From CAKZKT01 sp034434235 (GTDB taxonomy: Bacteria > Chloroflexota > Anaerolineae > CG2-30-64-16), in NCBI GenBank assembly GCA_034434235.1, contig DAOTZV010000190.1, forward strand, positions 1 to 41,177: 41,177 bases of DNA, written 5' to 3'. Shown here in pieces: positions 23,273-32,339 of the stretch. The notes below the pieces were generated by a model. The model did not search any database and was not told the origin of the DNA. It saw only the letters and a program-made list of their open reading frames with translations. The first letter of the stretch is position 1. Every line of letters starts with the position of its first letter. The translations under genes and the position numbers were made by a program.

Positions 23273-23357
23273 GATGGCCAGCCACCAGCAAGGACAATCC
23301 AAAGCAACAAGCACTCCCACAGTCTAATAGCATCCAAACACAGCAAAGAGGTGAATC

Positions 23358-25271
23358 ATGAGCGTCGGAGCAACCTGGGGCAAGATCCTGCACGTGGATC
23401 TGACCGAACGAAAGACATGGGTCGAGACCCCGCCGGATGAGCTGTATCTCAAACTGGTCGGCGGCCGCGCCCTCGAGGCATATCTTCTCCTGCGCGACCT
23501 GCCGGTCGGCGCCGATCCTCTGGGGCCGGAGAATCTGTTGATCTTCGCGCCGGGCGTCTTTCAGGGCACCAACCTGCCGGGCGCCGGCCGCCACAGCGTG
23601 GGCGCCAAGAGCCCGCTGACGGGTGCCATCGGCAGCTCGGAGGCGGGCGGCTGGTGGGGCCACGAGTTCAAGCGCGCGGGCTGGGACGCGCTGGTCGTCC
23701 ACGGCCGGGCCGATTCGCCCGTCTATCTGTGGATCAACGACGACCAGGTCGAGATCCGGCCGGCCGACCATCTGTGGGGCCGCGACGTGGCCGATGTCGA
23801 AAACGCCATTCGCGCGGAGCTCAACGAGCCCCGGCTGCGGGTGGCCCAATGCGGCATCGCCGGCGAGAACCTGGTCCTGATGGCCAATGTCATCAACGAC
23901 AACAATCGGGCGGCCGGCCGCAACGGCCTGGGCGCGGTGATGGGCAGCAAGAAGCTCAAGGCGGTGGCCGTGCGCGGCACCAAGAACGTGCCGGTCGCCG
24001 ACCGCAAGCGCCTGACCGAGCTGTCCAAGTGGTTGGGCGAGAATTACAAGACCCTGGCGGCCTGGGCGCACGAAAAGGGCACGCCGGGCGGCCTGACGGG
24101 CCTCAACCGGGTCAGCGCGCTGCCCACGCGCAACTTCCAGGATCCCGAGTTTCCCGACGCCGAAAGCATCGGCTGGGAGACGCTGCACACCAGCATCCTC
24201 ATCGGCCGCGATACCTGCCAGGCATGCCCCATCGAATGCAAGCAGGTCGTCTCTTACGACGGCGAGGACTTCCCCGACTCGCCCGCCTTCAAGACCCAGG
24301 TGAAGGACCTGGTCAAGATAGATAAGGTCTACGGCGGCCCGGAGTACGAGACCCTCGGCTCCTACGGCAGCACCTGCGGCGTGAACGACATCGTGGCCGT
24401 CTCCAAGGCCAACGAGTGGTCGGCGCGCTGGGGACTCGACCCGATCAGCACCGGCATGACCATCGCGTTCGTCATGGAGTGCGTGGAGCACGGCCTGTTG
24501 ACCGCCGAGATGACGGGCGGCTTCCTGCCGCGCTGGGGCAACGCCAGGGACATGCTCGAGGCGGTGGACATGATCGCCCATCGCCGCGGCTTCGGCGACA
24601 AGATGGCCATGGGCTCCAAGCGGCTGGCGCAATGGATCGGCAAGGGCGCGGAAGAGCACCTGGTGGAGGTCAAAGGCCAGGAGCTGCCGATGCACGAGCC
24701 GCGCTACAAGGCCGCGCTGGGCATCGGCTACGCAGTCGCACCGGTGGGCGCCGATCACATGATGAACATCCACGACTCGGGCTATGCCACGCCGGGGCGG
24801 AGCCTGGAGCGCGTCAACACCGTGTACAAGGTGGGCCCCATGCCGTCCACCGAGTTGAGCACGGAGAAGATGACCCTCTTCTACTACGAGGTCAACTGGC
24901 AGCACTTCCAGGACTGCGCCATCTGCTGCATGTTCTATCCTTACGACTACATCCAACTGGCCGAAGCGCTCAGCGCCATGACGGGCCACGAATACAAGCC
25001 GCTGGACATCCTGGCGGTCGGCGAGCGCGCGCAGCAATTGTGTCGGCTCTTCAACCTGCGCGAGGGCTTCACCGAGAAGGACGACCGGCTGCCGAAGCGG
25101 GTGATGCAGGCGTTCAAGACGGGGCCGCTGGCCGGCGTCGAGATCACCGAGGAGGCGTTCTACCGCTCGCGCCAGACCTGGTACAGCCTGATGGGCTGGA
25201 CGCCCGAAGGGGTGCCCACCCAGGAACGGCTGGCGCAGTTGGGACTGACGGAACTGCTGGAAACGAAATAG
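23358..25271 (+). CDS. Aldehyde:ferredoxin oxidoreductase (tungsten/pterin AOR family)
   Basis: Cytoplasmic enzyme of 637 aa, normal AOR length, oxidising an aldehyde to its acid with ferredoxin as acceptor. The N-terminal domain begins TWGKILHVDLTERKTWVETP and contains GVFQGTNLPGAGRHSVGAKS, GSSEAGGWWGHEFKRAGWDA and the pterin-binding RNGLGAVMGSKKLKAVAVRG. The [4Fe-4S] ligands are CQACPIEC (residues about 287-294, C-x2-C-x3-C) plus a distal Cys in FQDCAICCMF (near 518). The substrate cannot be fixed from motifs. Neighbouring glycerate kinase and aldolase genes make glyceraldehyde or a similar short aldehyde likely. Confidence 0.95.
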   Translation: MSVGATWGKILHVDLTERKTWVETPPDELYLKLVGGRALEAYLLLRDLPVGADPLGPENLLIFAPGVFQGTNLPGAGRHSVGAKSPLTGAIGSSEAGGWWGHEFKRAGWDALVVHGRADSPVYLWINDDQVEIRPADHLWGRDVADVENAIRAELNEPRLRVAQCGIAGENLVLMANVINDNNRAAGRNGLGAVMGSKKLKAVAVRGTKNVPVADRKRLTELSKWLGENYKTLAAWAHEKGTPGGLTGLNRVSALPTRNFQDPEFPDAESIGWETLHTSILIGRDTCQACPIECKQVVSYDGEDFPDSPAFKTQVKDLVKIDKVYGGPEYETLGSYGSTCGVNDIVAVSKANEWSARWGLDPISTGMTIAFVMECVEHGLLTAEMTGGFLPRWGNARDMLEAVDMIAHRRGFGDKMAMGSKRLAQWIGKGAEEHLVEVKGQELPMHEPRYKAALGIGYAVAPVGADHMMNIHDSGYATPGRSLERVNTVYKVGPMPSTELSTEKMTLFYYEVNWQHFQDCAICCMFYPYDYIQLAEALSAMTGHEYKPLDILAVGERAQQLCRLFNLREGFTEKDDRLPKRVMQAFKTGPLAGVEITEEAFYRSRQTWYSLMGWTPEGVPTQERLAQLGLTELLETK

Positions 25272-25277
25272 TCGGCC

Positions 25278-26753
25278 ATGCGTATCTTGAACCAGGACGT
25301 GTTGGCGTCGCACGGCAACGTGGCCGGACGCAGGGCCCTCGTCGAGATCCTGGAGGCGGGGCTGGAGGCGGCCGACCCGTATCACAACACCCGCCGCCTC
25401 CTCCGCCGGGAGGGCCACTGGCTGATCGTCGGCGGCCGCGACTTCGAGCCCGCCGGCGATCCGCAGGCCGGCGATGAAATCATCAACCTGGATGAGGTGG
25501 ATCGCATCTTCGTCTTCGGCGCCGGCAAGGGCGTGCAGCGGATCGCCAAAGCCATCGAGGATGTGCTGGGCGAGCGGCTGGCCGGCGGCCACGTGATCGC
25601 CAAGCACGGCGACGAGACGATCTGCGAACGGATCGGGGTGACGCACGGCGCGCATCCCGTGCCCGACGAGGGATGTGTCCTCGGATGTCAGCGCATTTGG
25701 GAGTGGTGCCGCAACCCGGATGGCTCGCCCAGGTTGAGCGACCGCGACCTGGTATTCACGATCAGCACGAACGGCGTCTCGGCCCTGTTGACGTGGCCAT
25801 CCGCGGGCATCAGCATCGAGGATGTGCGCCGGCTCACCTACATGATGCAGATCGAGCGGGGCGTGCCCACCGGCGATCTGAACCCGATCCGCAATCACAT
25901 AGATCGGATGAAGGGAGGACGTCTCACCCGCTACCTTCAGCCGGCGCGGGCGATTCACATCATCGGGATCGATCCGGGCTCGTACCGCCAGTTGATCTAC
26001 CGCAATCTGTGGTTGCACAACCTGCCCGATTGCACCACCTTCGCCGACGCGCAGGCGATGTTGCGCAAATGGGATGCCTACGATGAGGCGCCGCCGGCCA
26101 TCCGGGTGCACATCGAACGGGCCGATCCGGCGGAAGAAACGGTGAAGGCGGCCGAGTTTCTCCGCTGGCGCTCGCGCATCTTCGGGGTCATGCCGCACCA
26201 TCTGAGCATGATCCCCACCGCGCAGCGCAAGGCCGAGGAGTGCGGCTTCAGGGCGCTGTGGCTGGCGCACGACCTGCGGGGCGAGGCGAAGGACGTGGCC
26301 AAAGCCGTGGCCGCGGTGGCCCGATGCATCGAAACGATGGGCCAGCCGGTCGAGCCGCCGGTGGCACTCTTCAGCACCGGCGAGATCGTGGTCACGGTGG
26401 GCCAGGAACGCGGGATGGGCGGTCGCAACCAGGAGTATTGCGTCGCGGCCGCGCTGGAGATCGCCGGCAGCCGCCACATCCTGATGGCCGCGGTGGATTC
26501 CGACGGCACCGATGGCCCCGGCATTCAATTCAGCGAGCCGAAGCTGGACGGGGTCACCTGCCTGGCCGGCGGCATCGTGGACGGCGAGACCGCGCGCGAG
26601 GCCGGCGAGCGCGGGGTGAACCTGGTGGAGGCGCTCAAACATCACGACACGTCGCCGGCGCTCTATCGGCTCGACAGCGGCGTCATTGCAACGCAGAACA
26701 TCAGCATCGGCGATTTCGCGGTGACGCTGGTGACGGGAAGGCGGGAGCCGTGA
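25278..26753 (+). CDS. Type-2 glycerate kinase (DUF4147/MOFRL)
   Basis: Kinase of 491 aa that, by family, converts D-glycerate and ATP to 2-phosphoglycerate. The N-terminal DUF4147 domain shows DRIFVFGAGKGVQRIAKAIE, VTHGAHPVPDEGCVLGCQRI and LVFTISTNGVSALLTWPSAG (residues about 75-180). The C-terminal MOFRL part has STGEIVVTVGQERGMGGRNQ and AAVDSDGTDGPGIQF. It begins 6 bases after the AOR stop, so both are surely cotranscribed. It is longer than the usual 420-450 aa, with an insertion around residues 230-300. In some bacteria this family was formerly labelled hydroxypyruvate reductase; the kinase assignment is preferred here. Confidence 0.9.
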   Translation: MRILNQDVLASHGNVAGRRALVEILEAGLEAADPYHNTRRLLRREGHWLIVGGRDFEPAGDPQAGDEIINLDEVDRIFVFGAGKGVQRIAKAIEDVLGERLAGGHVIAKHGDETICERIGVTHGAHPVPDEGCVLGCQRIWEWCRNPDGSPRLSDRDLVFTISTNGVSALLTWPSAGISIEDVRRLTYMMQIERGVPTGDLNPIRNHIDRMKGGRLTRYLQPARAIHIIGIDPGSYRQLIYRNLWLHNLPDCTTFADAQAMLRKWDAYDEAPPAIRVHIERADPAEETVKAAEFLRWRSRIFGVMPHHLSMIPTAQRKAEECGFRALWLAHDLRGEAKDVAKAVAAVARCIETMGQPVEPPVALFSTGEIVVTVGQERGMGGRNQEYCVAAALEIAGSRHILMAAVDSDGTDGPGIQFSEPKLDGVTCLAGGIVDGETAREAGERGVNLVEALKHHDTSPALYRLDSGVIATQNISIGDFAVTLVTGRREP

Positions 26754-26802
26754 AGCATGAAACGTCAAACGTCAGGCGTCAGAGGGGAAATGAGGGGGAA
26801 TC

Positions 26803-27588
26803 ATGCGCAGGAATAGGTTTCGGGAGTTGCTGAAGGCCGGGAAACCGACGATCGGCACCCGGACGATCAGCGTGTGGCCGGAGCTGGTAGAGGTGGTCGG
26901 CCATACCGGCATGTTCGACTATGTGGAGTTCGTCGCGGAATACGGCGACTACGACCTGCACGACCTGGAGAACTACGCGCGAGCGGCCGAGCTGTTCGAC
27001 ATGTCGTGCATCATCAAGCCCGATCAGGCGAACCAGGCGTGGGTGGCCCAACGGGCCATCGGCGCCGGCTTCCAGGGCGTCAACTTCGTGGATTGCCGCA
27101 CGGCCGACGACGTGCGGGAGTGCGTGCGCATCGTCCGGCCCGAGACGCCGGACGACGGCGGCATCCACGGCTCGGCCCCGCGCCGCTTTGCGCTGATGGG
27201 CTACGGCGGATCGCCCGCCTATGTCCAGGCGCTGCGCGACGTGATCGTGATGATCATGATCGAAAAGAAACAGGCCGTGGAGCACCTGGAAGAGCTCCTT
27301 TCCGTGCCCGGGATAGATATGGTACAATGGGGGCCTTCGGACTATTCGATGAGCATCGGCCGCGGCGGCGAGCGCAACCATCCCGAAGTGAAGGCCGCGG
27401 AGAAGAAGGTGTTCGAGACGGCCCTGAAGATGGGCATCCCGCCTCGCGCCGAGATCAGCTCGGTGGACGACGCCAAACGCTACCTGGACATGGGCGTCCG
27501 CCATTTCAACCTGAACATGGACATCTACATCCTGTTCAATTACTGGAAGACGAACGGCGAGGCGCTGCGCAAGGCGGTGGAAGGATAA
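26803..27588 (+). CDS. HpcH/HpaI-family class II aldolase
   Basis: Metal-dependent aldolase of 261 aa, cleaving 2-keto-3-deoxy or 4-hydroxy-2-oxo acids to pyruvate and an aldehyde. Family signs: FRELLKAGKPTIGTRTISVW, the metal-binding Glu in VIVMIMIEKKQAVEHLEELL, and PGIDMVQWGPSDYSMSIG (the GPxDxSxSxG motif). The sequence around AGFQGVNFVDCRTADDVREC corresponds to the usual substrate-pocket region but is divergent, so specificity may differ from HpaI, RhmA or GarL. The ATG at 26803 has GAGGGGGAA upstream; the gap to the kinase is 49 bases. Likely the carbon-carbon cleavage step of the pathway. Confidence 0.9.
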   Translation: MRRNRFRELLKAGKPTIGTRTISVWPELVEVVGHTGMFDYVEFVAEYGDYDLHDLENYARAAELFDMSCIIKPDQANQAWVAQRAIGAGFQGVNFVDCRTADDVRECVRIVRPETPDDGGIHGSAPRRFALMGYGGSPAYVQALRDVIVMIMIEKKQAVEHLEELLSVPGIDMVQWGPSDYSMSIGRGGERNHPEVKAAEKKVFETALKMGIPPRAEISSVDDAKRYLDMGVRHFNLNMDIYILFNYWKTNGEALRKAVEG

Positions 27589-27651
27589 CATGAGCAGGCT
27601 CGCAGGCGGTCTGCGACCGCCGTCTTCCCGGATTGTTGAGACGATACGCAG

Positions 27652-27681
27652 TTGACAGGGCCGCATCTTGTGTGTTATGGT
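27652..27681 (+). promoter_or_regulatory. Promoter of the sugar-uptake genes
   Basis: TTGACA (27652-27657), an 18-base spacer and TATGGT (27676-27681). It gives a leader of about 118 bases before the solute-binding protein. A small hairpin (GGCGGTCTGCGACCGCC, 27605-27621) lies just upstream, after the aldolase gene. Confidence 0.6.
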
Positions 27682-27805
27682 ATGCTCGGCCCACGCGACG
27701 GGATGCGAAGGAAAGGGGGTGGTCACCTTCAGCGATCGCTCTGGTGATCTTGATGGCCGCGTTCCATGACCGTATTATTCATGTACCTGAAAAAGGAGGA
27801 TGGCC

Positions 27806-29266
27806 ATGTCCAACAATCATGCGATGAGCCGCCGCACCTTCTTGCAGCGGCTGGCTGTCCTCGGTGCGGTGAGTGCGACCGCAGCGGCGTGCGCCCCGGC
27901 GCCGACCCCTGCGGCCCCGACTCCCGCGCCGAAGGCCACGGAACCCGCCAAACCTGCCGCTCCCACGGCAGCGCCGGCAGCGAAGGTCGAAATCAAGGGA
28001 ACTTTGCAGGTCGTGCAGAAGAAGGACTTCTTTCCGGCCATGAACGATTGGTTCCAGGCCGAGGTCAAGAAGTTCTGCCAGGAAAAGGGATGGCCCGTCG
28101 AGATCAGCTATGAGGCCGGTTACACGGGCGGCACGCCGTTCGTCGAGAAGTTCTCGGCCGCAGCGGCAGCCGGCACGCCGGCCGATCTGCTCATGCACAC
28201 CGATGCGATCACGGACTTCGTGCAACTGAAAGTCGTCGATCCCGTCACCGATATCGTCAACGAAGTGGCGGCGAAGTGGGGCAGTCCGTCGGCCCGCCAG
28301 AAGTTCGACATGGTCAAGGAAGGCCAGTGGTACTACGTGCCCTACTTCCAGCGCAGCGATGGCGGCTGGTTCCAGCGGCCGGCCTTCGAGGCCAAGGGCA
28401 TTGACATCCACAAGATCCGGCACTACAAGGACCTGTGGGAGGCCTGTCTGGAGGTCTCGAACCCGGACAAGGAGCTGTACGGCTGGGGCGTTACCATCAA
28501 CCGCTGCGGCGACGGCGACTGGTTCCGCTATCGGGTCATGCACGGCTGGGGCGCGTATGTCCAGGATGAGACCGGCCAATACGTCACCATTGATTCCCCG
28601 CAGATGGTCGAGGCCATGACCGTCATGACCGACCTCTATCTGAAGGACAAGTGGAAGCCGATGTTGCCGCCCGGCGTGCTGGCGTGGACCGATCCCTCCA
28701 ACAACGAAGCCTACCTGGCCGGCAAGCTGGCGTACACGCAGAACGGCGGCACGGTCTACGGCAAGGCGATCCTGGACAACAACCCGATCAAGGACATCAC
28801 GGGCTTCCATTCGCCGGCCGGCGGCCCGGTGAACCTGGAGTTCAACAGCCTGAGCGCGAACTACTTCGCAATGCTGCGCGGGGCGAAGAACCCGGCGGCC
28901 GCGCGCGAGCTGATCCTGCACTTCCTGCTGCCGCTCGAAAGCATGGATGCGATCTTCTCGAACGCGCCCGGCTTCGCGCTCCCCGCTTACGAGAAGCTGT
29001 GGGATGCCTCCAAGTACATCCCCACCAACAAGGTGGCCATGGAGCAGAAGGCCGTGGCGACCTCGCCGACGGGCAACATCGTGCCGGGCACCTATCCGGG
29101 CCCGTCCATGAACCCGGCAATGGCCGCGGCCGCGCAGGCGGGCATCCAAAACGACATGGTGGCCGACATCCTGCGCGGCACGCCCGTGGCCCAGGCCGTC
29201 AAGACCTGCCACGAGCGCTACGTCAAGGTCTTCAAGGAATTCAACCTGCCGGGCGAGAAGAAGTAA
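27806..29266 (+). CDS. ABC transporter substrate-binding lipoprotein, family 1 (carbohydrate type)
   Basis: Extracellular sugar-binding component, 486 aa. The ATG at 27806 is chosen because AAGGAGG ends 6 bases before it; the ATG at 27800 abuts the site. It has a twin-arginine signal (MSNNHAMSRRTFLQRLAV) with the lipobox TAAAC near residue 31, a Pro/Ala/Thr linker, then an SBP_bac_1 fold (GTPADLLMHTDAITDFVQLK; YYVPYFQRSDGGWFQRPAFE; PSNNEAYLAGKLAYTQNGGT). It is followed by a permease fusion gene 70 bases on. No ATP-binding subunit is in the window; a shared MsmX-like ATPase elsewhere would be needed (inference). Confidence 0.92.
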   Translation: MSNNHAMSRRTFLQRLAVLGAVSATAAACAPAPTPAAPTPAPKATEPAKPAAPTAAPAAKVEIKGTLQVVQKKDFFPAMNDWFQAEVKKFCQEKGWPVEISYEAGYTGGTPFVEKFSAAAAAGTPADLLMHTDAITDFVQLKVVDPVTDIVNEVAAKWGSPSARQKFDMVKEGQWYYVPYFQRSDGGWFQRPAFEAKGIDIHKIRHYKDLWEACLEVSNPDKELYGWGVTINRCGDGDWFRYRVMHGWGAYVQDETGQYVTIDSPQMVEAMTVMTDLYLKDKWKPMLPPGVLAWTDPSNNEAYLAGKLAYTQNGGTVYGKAILDNNPIKDITGFHSPAGGPVNLEFNSLSANYFAMLRGAKNPAAARELILHFLLPLESMDAIFSNAPGFALPAYEKLWDASKYIPTNKVAMEQKAVATSPTGNIVPGTYPGPSMNPAMAAAAQAGIQNDMVADILRGTPVAQAVKTCHERYVKVFKEFNLPGEKK

Positions 29267-29336
29267 AAGGATGAGTCGCATGGGGGGCGGCGCGCGCCGT
29301 CCCCTATGCGGCCGTCGACGCGATCGAGGAGGCATT

Positions 29337-31316
29337 GTGGCGCAACTCGCACAGACCACCGCACTTTCCCCGAGCGTTCCGCTGCGGCAGGTCCTCAGCA
29401 AACGCCTGCAGCAAGTCCTGGGCCGAGACTGGTTCGAAGCTTACATCTTCATGGCGCCGGCCATGATCCTGCTTGTCGGCATCATTGCCTATCCGTTCCT
29501 GCGCGCGGTCTACATCAGCTTCACGAATACCACCAGCGTCGAGATCGGCCCATTTGTCGGCCTCAAGAACTACATCGAACTCTGGAACGATATCTTCTTC
29601 CGCCGTTCAGTGCTCATCACGGCCAAGTTCACCATCGCCTCGGTGACGCTTAAGCTCCTGATCGGCATTCTGTCGGCCGTGTTGTTGCACCGCCTGGGCA
29701 ATCGCCTGGCCATCCTCACCGGCCTGGTCCTCTTGCCCTGGATTATGCCCGACATCGTGCGGGCCATCACCTGGAAGAGCCTGCTCGACCCGCTCTACGG
29801 CGGTTTCAGCCGCCTGCTGGTGATCCTGGGCCTGGCGAAACATCCGCCGGCTTACCTGGCCAACGTGGACACCGCCCTGACCGCCCTGGTGATCATCAAC
29901 CTCTGGCAGGGCATTCCGTTTTTTACGATCAACCTGCTCGCCGGGCTGAAGGCGATCGACCAGGAGCTTTACGAGGCGGCCGCCATTGACGGCGCCGGCG
30001 CGTGGCGCCAGTTCCTCCATATCACGTTGCCCGGCCTGCGCTACGTCATCATCGTGGTCACCCTCCTGTCGAGCATCTGGACGTTCAACACTTTTACCCT
30101 GATCTACCTGCTCACCGGCGGCGGGCCGATGGATTCCACCAAGGTCTACTCCATCCTTTCGTATAACTACGCCATCGGCGGCCACCGCTACGGCCCGGGC
30201 ATCGCTGTTTCCCTCTCGATGGCGCCGATCCTGGCCATCGTCATCATGATCCTGGGCCGCTACATGATGAGCGGCCGGCGGCTGTACGAAGAACAGCGGA
30301 CGGCCGAGCCGGGCGTCTTTGCCGATCTACTGGCGGCACTGGCATGGCCTTTCAAGCTGCTGATCCGGGGCGTGCTCGCCATCTTCTGGTTCATCAACGA
30401 CAACGTCGAGCGCCTCATCGAGGCCATCGGTCGGCTGGTGCAAGGCATTGCGGCGCGCGGTCGGACGGGGCCCCGCGTCTATCGCAAATCCACCTGGCGT
30501 TCCCAGATTGCGCCGTCGCTCGCCCTGGCGCTGCTCCTGATCTTCGAATTGTTCCCCTTCTATTGGGTCGTCATCACGGCCTTCAAGACCGAATTGCAGA
30601 TCACCCGTTTCCAGAGCATCTATTGGCCGTCTCCCTGGACGCTCGACCAGTTCGTCCGGCTCCTCGGCCCCACGCGCGACTTCCTGGTATGGCTCCGCAA
30701 CACGTTGACCGTTTCGATCATCACTCCGATTATGTCAACTATTCTCGCGGCCGCCAGCGCCTACGCCCTTACCCGCCTGCGTTGGCGCGGGGCCGGTCCG
30801 GTATCGAGCGGCGTGCTGGTCGCCTATCTCATGCCCGGCATCATGATGCTCATCCCGATCTTCCAGCTCTTCACCCGTTTGAAGCTGACCAATACGCTGG
30901 GCGCGCTGATCCTGTCGTATCCGACCTTCAGCCTGCCGTTTGCCATCTGGCTGATGATGGGCTACTATAGTTCCATCCCTGAAGAGCTGGAGGCGGCCGC
31001 GTTGATAGACGGCTGCAATCGCTTCCAGGCCTTTTTCATGATCATCCTGCCCCTGACGCGGCCCGCGCTGCTGGCGGTGATGCTGTTCGGCGTGACGCAG
31101 GCCTGGAGCGAGTTCCTCTTCGCCTACGTCATGATCCAGAGCGCCAACAAGATGACCGTGCCGGTGGGCCTGGCGCAGATGATCATCGGCGATGTGTTGC
31201 CGTGGGGCGAGCTGTGTGCAGCCGCCTTCCTCATGGCCATCCCGGTGCTGATCCTCTACACCATCGGGAACCGCTTCATGGTGGCCGGCCTGACCGCCGG
31301 CGCGGTCAAGGGCTAA
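29337..31316 (+). CDS. Fused ABC sugar permease (MalF-like plus MalG-like halves)
   Basis: One polypeptide of 659 aa with two binding-protein-dependent permease domains, normally separate genes. The first half (about residues 30-310) holds the EAA loop LYEAAAIDGAGAWRQFLHIT; the second half (about 385-659) holds EELEAAALIDGCNRFQAFFM. About six membrane segments precede or surround each. A linker of some 70 residues (ADLLAALAWPF...GRTGPRVYRKS) contains an extra hydrophobic stretch that would keep the two halves in the same topology. The start is taken as GTG 29337 with GAGGAGG 4 bases upstream; ATG 29271 and 29280 lie in an improbable Arg/Gly-rich lead. Confidence 0.9.
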   Translation: MAQLAQTTALSPSVPLRQVLSKRLQQVLGRDWFEAYIFMAPAMILLVGIIAYPFLRAVYISFTNTTSVEIGPFVGLKNYIELWNDIFFRRSVLITAKFTIASVTLKLLIGILSAVLLHRLGNRLAILTGLVLLPWIMPDIVRAITWKSLLDPLYGGFSRLLVILGLAKHPPAYLANVDTALTALVIINLWQGIPFFTINLLAGLKAIDQELYEAAAIDGAGAWRQFLHITLPGLRYVIIVVTLLSSIWTFNTFTLIYLLTGGGPMDSTKVYSILSYNYAIGGHRYGPGIAVSLSMAPILAIVIMILGRYMMSGRRLYEEQRTAEPGVFADLLAALAWPFKLLIRGVLAIFWFINDNVERLIEAIGRLVQGIAARGRTGPRVYRKSTWRSQIAPSLALALLLIFELFPFYWVVITAFKTELQITRFQSIYWPSPWTLDQFVRLLGPTRDFLVWLRNTLTVSIITPIMSTILAAASAYALTRLRWRGAGPVSSGVLVAYLMPGIMMLIPIFQLFTRLKLTNTLGALILSYPTFSLPFAIWLMMGYYSSIPEELEAAALIDGCNRFQAFFMIILPLTRPALLAVMLFGVTQAWSEFLFAYVMIQSANKMTVPVGLAQMIIGDVLPWGELCAAAFLMAIPVLILYTIGNRFMVAGLTAGAVKG

Positions 31317-31374
31317 CGATCAGGTTGATCGGCGGAAGAGATTCCGCATCACATATCTCTCTGGGAGCTTGCTC

Positions 31375-32337
31375 ATGAAAGTCCTGTTTGGCCCCAACAT
31401 GATGGGCCTGGAAAAAGGGATCCCTGCGCTCCAGCAGGCCTATCCCGACATCGAGTTCGTGCATTGCGCCGATCCGAAGGCGCTGGCCGAGGCCATCGCC
31501 GACGCCGACATCTACATGGGCCATCTGAATCGCGACGTCTTCCTGGCCGCGAAGCGGCTCAAGTGGGTGCAATCGCCCAGCACCGGGGTGAACTACTACC
31601 TGGCGATCCCCGAGCTGAAGAACGGCGACGTCATCCTCACCGGCGCGAGGGGCACCCACGCCGCGTGCGTGGCCGAGAGCGCCATGGGCATGATCCTCGC
31701 CTTCACGCGCGGGATCCGCGATAGCATCATCCTGCAACCCCAACACAAATGGGCGATGCGCGACCTGCGCTCGAAGCTGATCGAGCTGACCGGCCTGACG
31801 ATGGGCATCATCGCGCTCGGCTCCATCGGCCAGGCGCTGGCCAAGCGCGCCAAAGCGTTCGAGATGCGCATCATTGTCGTGGACAAATATCCCGGCCAGA
31901 AGCCCGACTACGTGGACGAGCTGTGGGGCATGGACCGCCTCGACGACCTGCTGGCCGAAGCCGACATCGTGGTGGTCACCGCGCCCTGGACCCCCGAAGC
32001 TCAGGGCATGATCGGCGCGGCCCAGATCGCGCGGATGAAGCCGAGCGCCATGCTGGTCGGCATCTCGCGCGGGGGCATCATCGACCAGAAGGCGCTGGCG
32101 CAGGCGCTGCGCGAGAAGAGGATCGCCTGTGCCGCGCTGGACGTGTTCGAGCCGGAGCCGCTGCCGGCCGACAGCGAGCTGTGGGACATCGAGAACCTGC
32201 TCATCACCTCGCACATCGCCGGCGGCACGCAATACGAACGCAAGTATCTGTTGGAACTGTTCCAGGAAAACCTGGGCAAATATCTGCGCGGCGAATTCCC
32301 CTTGCGCAACCAGGTAGACAAGCAAAAAGGATTCTAG
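31375..32337 (+). CDS. D-2-hydroxyacid dehydrogenase (NAD-dependent)
   Basis: Reductase/dehydrogenase of the D-isomer-specific 2-hydroxyacid family, 320 aa. The substrate part is followed by the Rossmann region LTGLTMGIIALGSIGQALAK (residues about 135-154); the usual GxGxxG reads A-L-G-S-I-G, with Ala at the first Gly. Catalytic residues by family are Arg in VGISRGGIIDQ, Glu in DVFEPEPLP and His in ITSHIAGGTQYE. Substrate is unclear: hydroxypyruvate, glyoxylate or a sugar-derived 2-keto acid would fit. The ATG at 31375 has GGGAG 8 bases upstream. It ends 2 bases before the transketolase-like gene. Confidence 0.9.
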   Translation: MKVLFGPNMMGLEKGIPALQQAYPDIEFVHCADPKALAEAIADADIYMGHLNRDVFLAAKRLKWVQSPSTGVNYYLAIPELKNGDVILTGARGTHAACVAESAMGMILAFTRGIRDSIILQPQHKWAMRDLRSKLIELTGLTMGIIALGSIGQALAKRAKAFEMRIIVVDKYPGQKPDYVDELWGMDRLDDLLAEADIVVVTAPWTPEAQGMIGAAQIARMKPSAMLVGISRGGIIDQKALAQALREKRIACAALDVFEPEPLPADSELWDIENLLITSHIAGGTQYERKYLLELFQENLGKYLRGEFPLRNQVDKQKGF

Positions 32338-32339
32338 GC

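Noticed and set aside
23190..26768. 1192-codon open frame opposite the oxidoreductase and kinase genes
   Set aside because: Antisense shadow; extreme composition and no domain, whereas the plus strand has conserved motifs throughout.
29271..29282. ATG starts of the fused permease at 29271 or 29280
   Set aside because: They would add an Arg/Gly-rich N-terminus; the first has no room for a ribosome-binding site, while GTG 29337 has GAGGAGG.
31749..32339. N-terminal extension of the transketolase-like gene by 197 codons
   Set aside because: The extension overlaps the hydroxyacid dehydrogenase in another frame; the conserved protein begins at ATG 32340.
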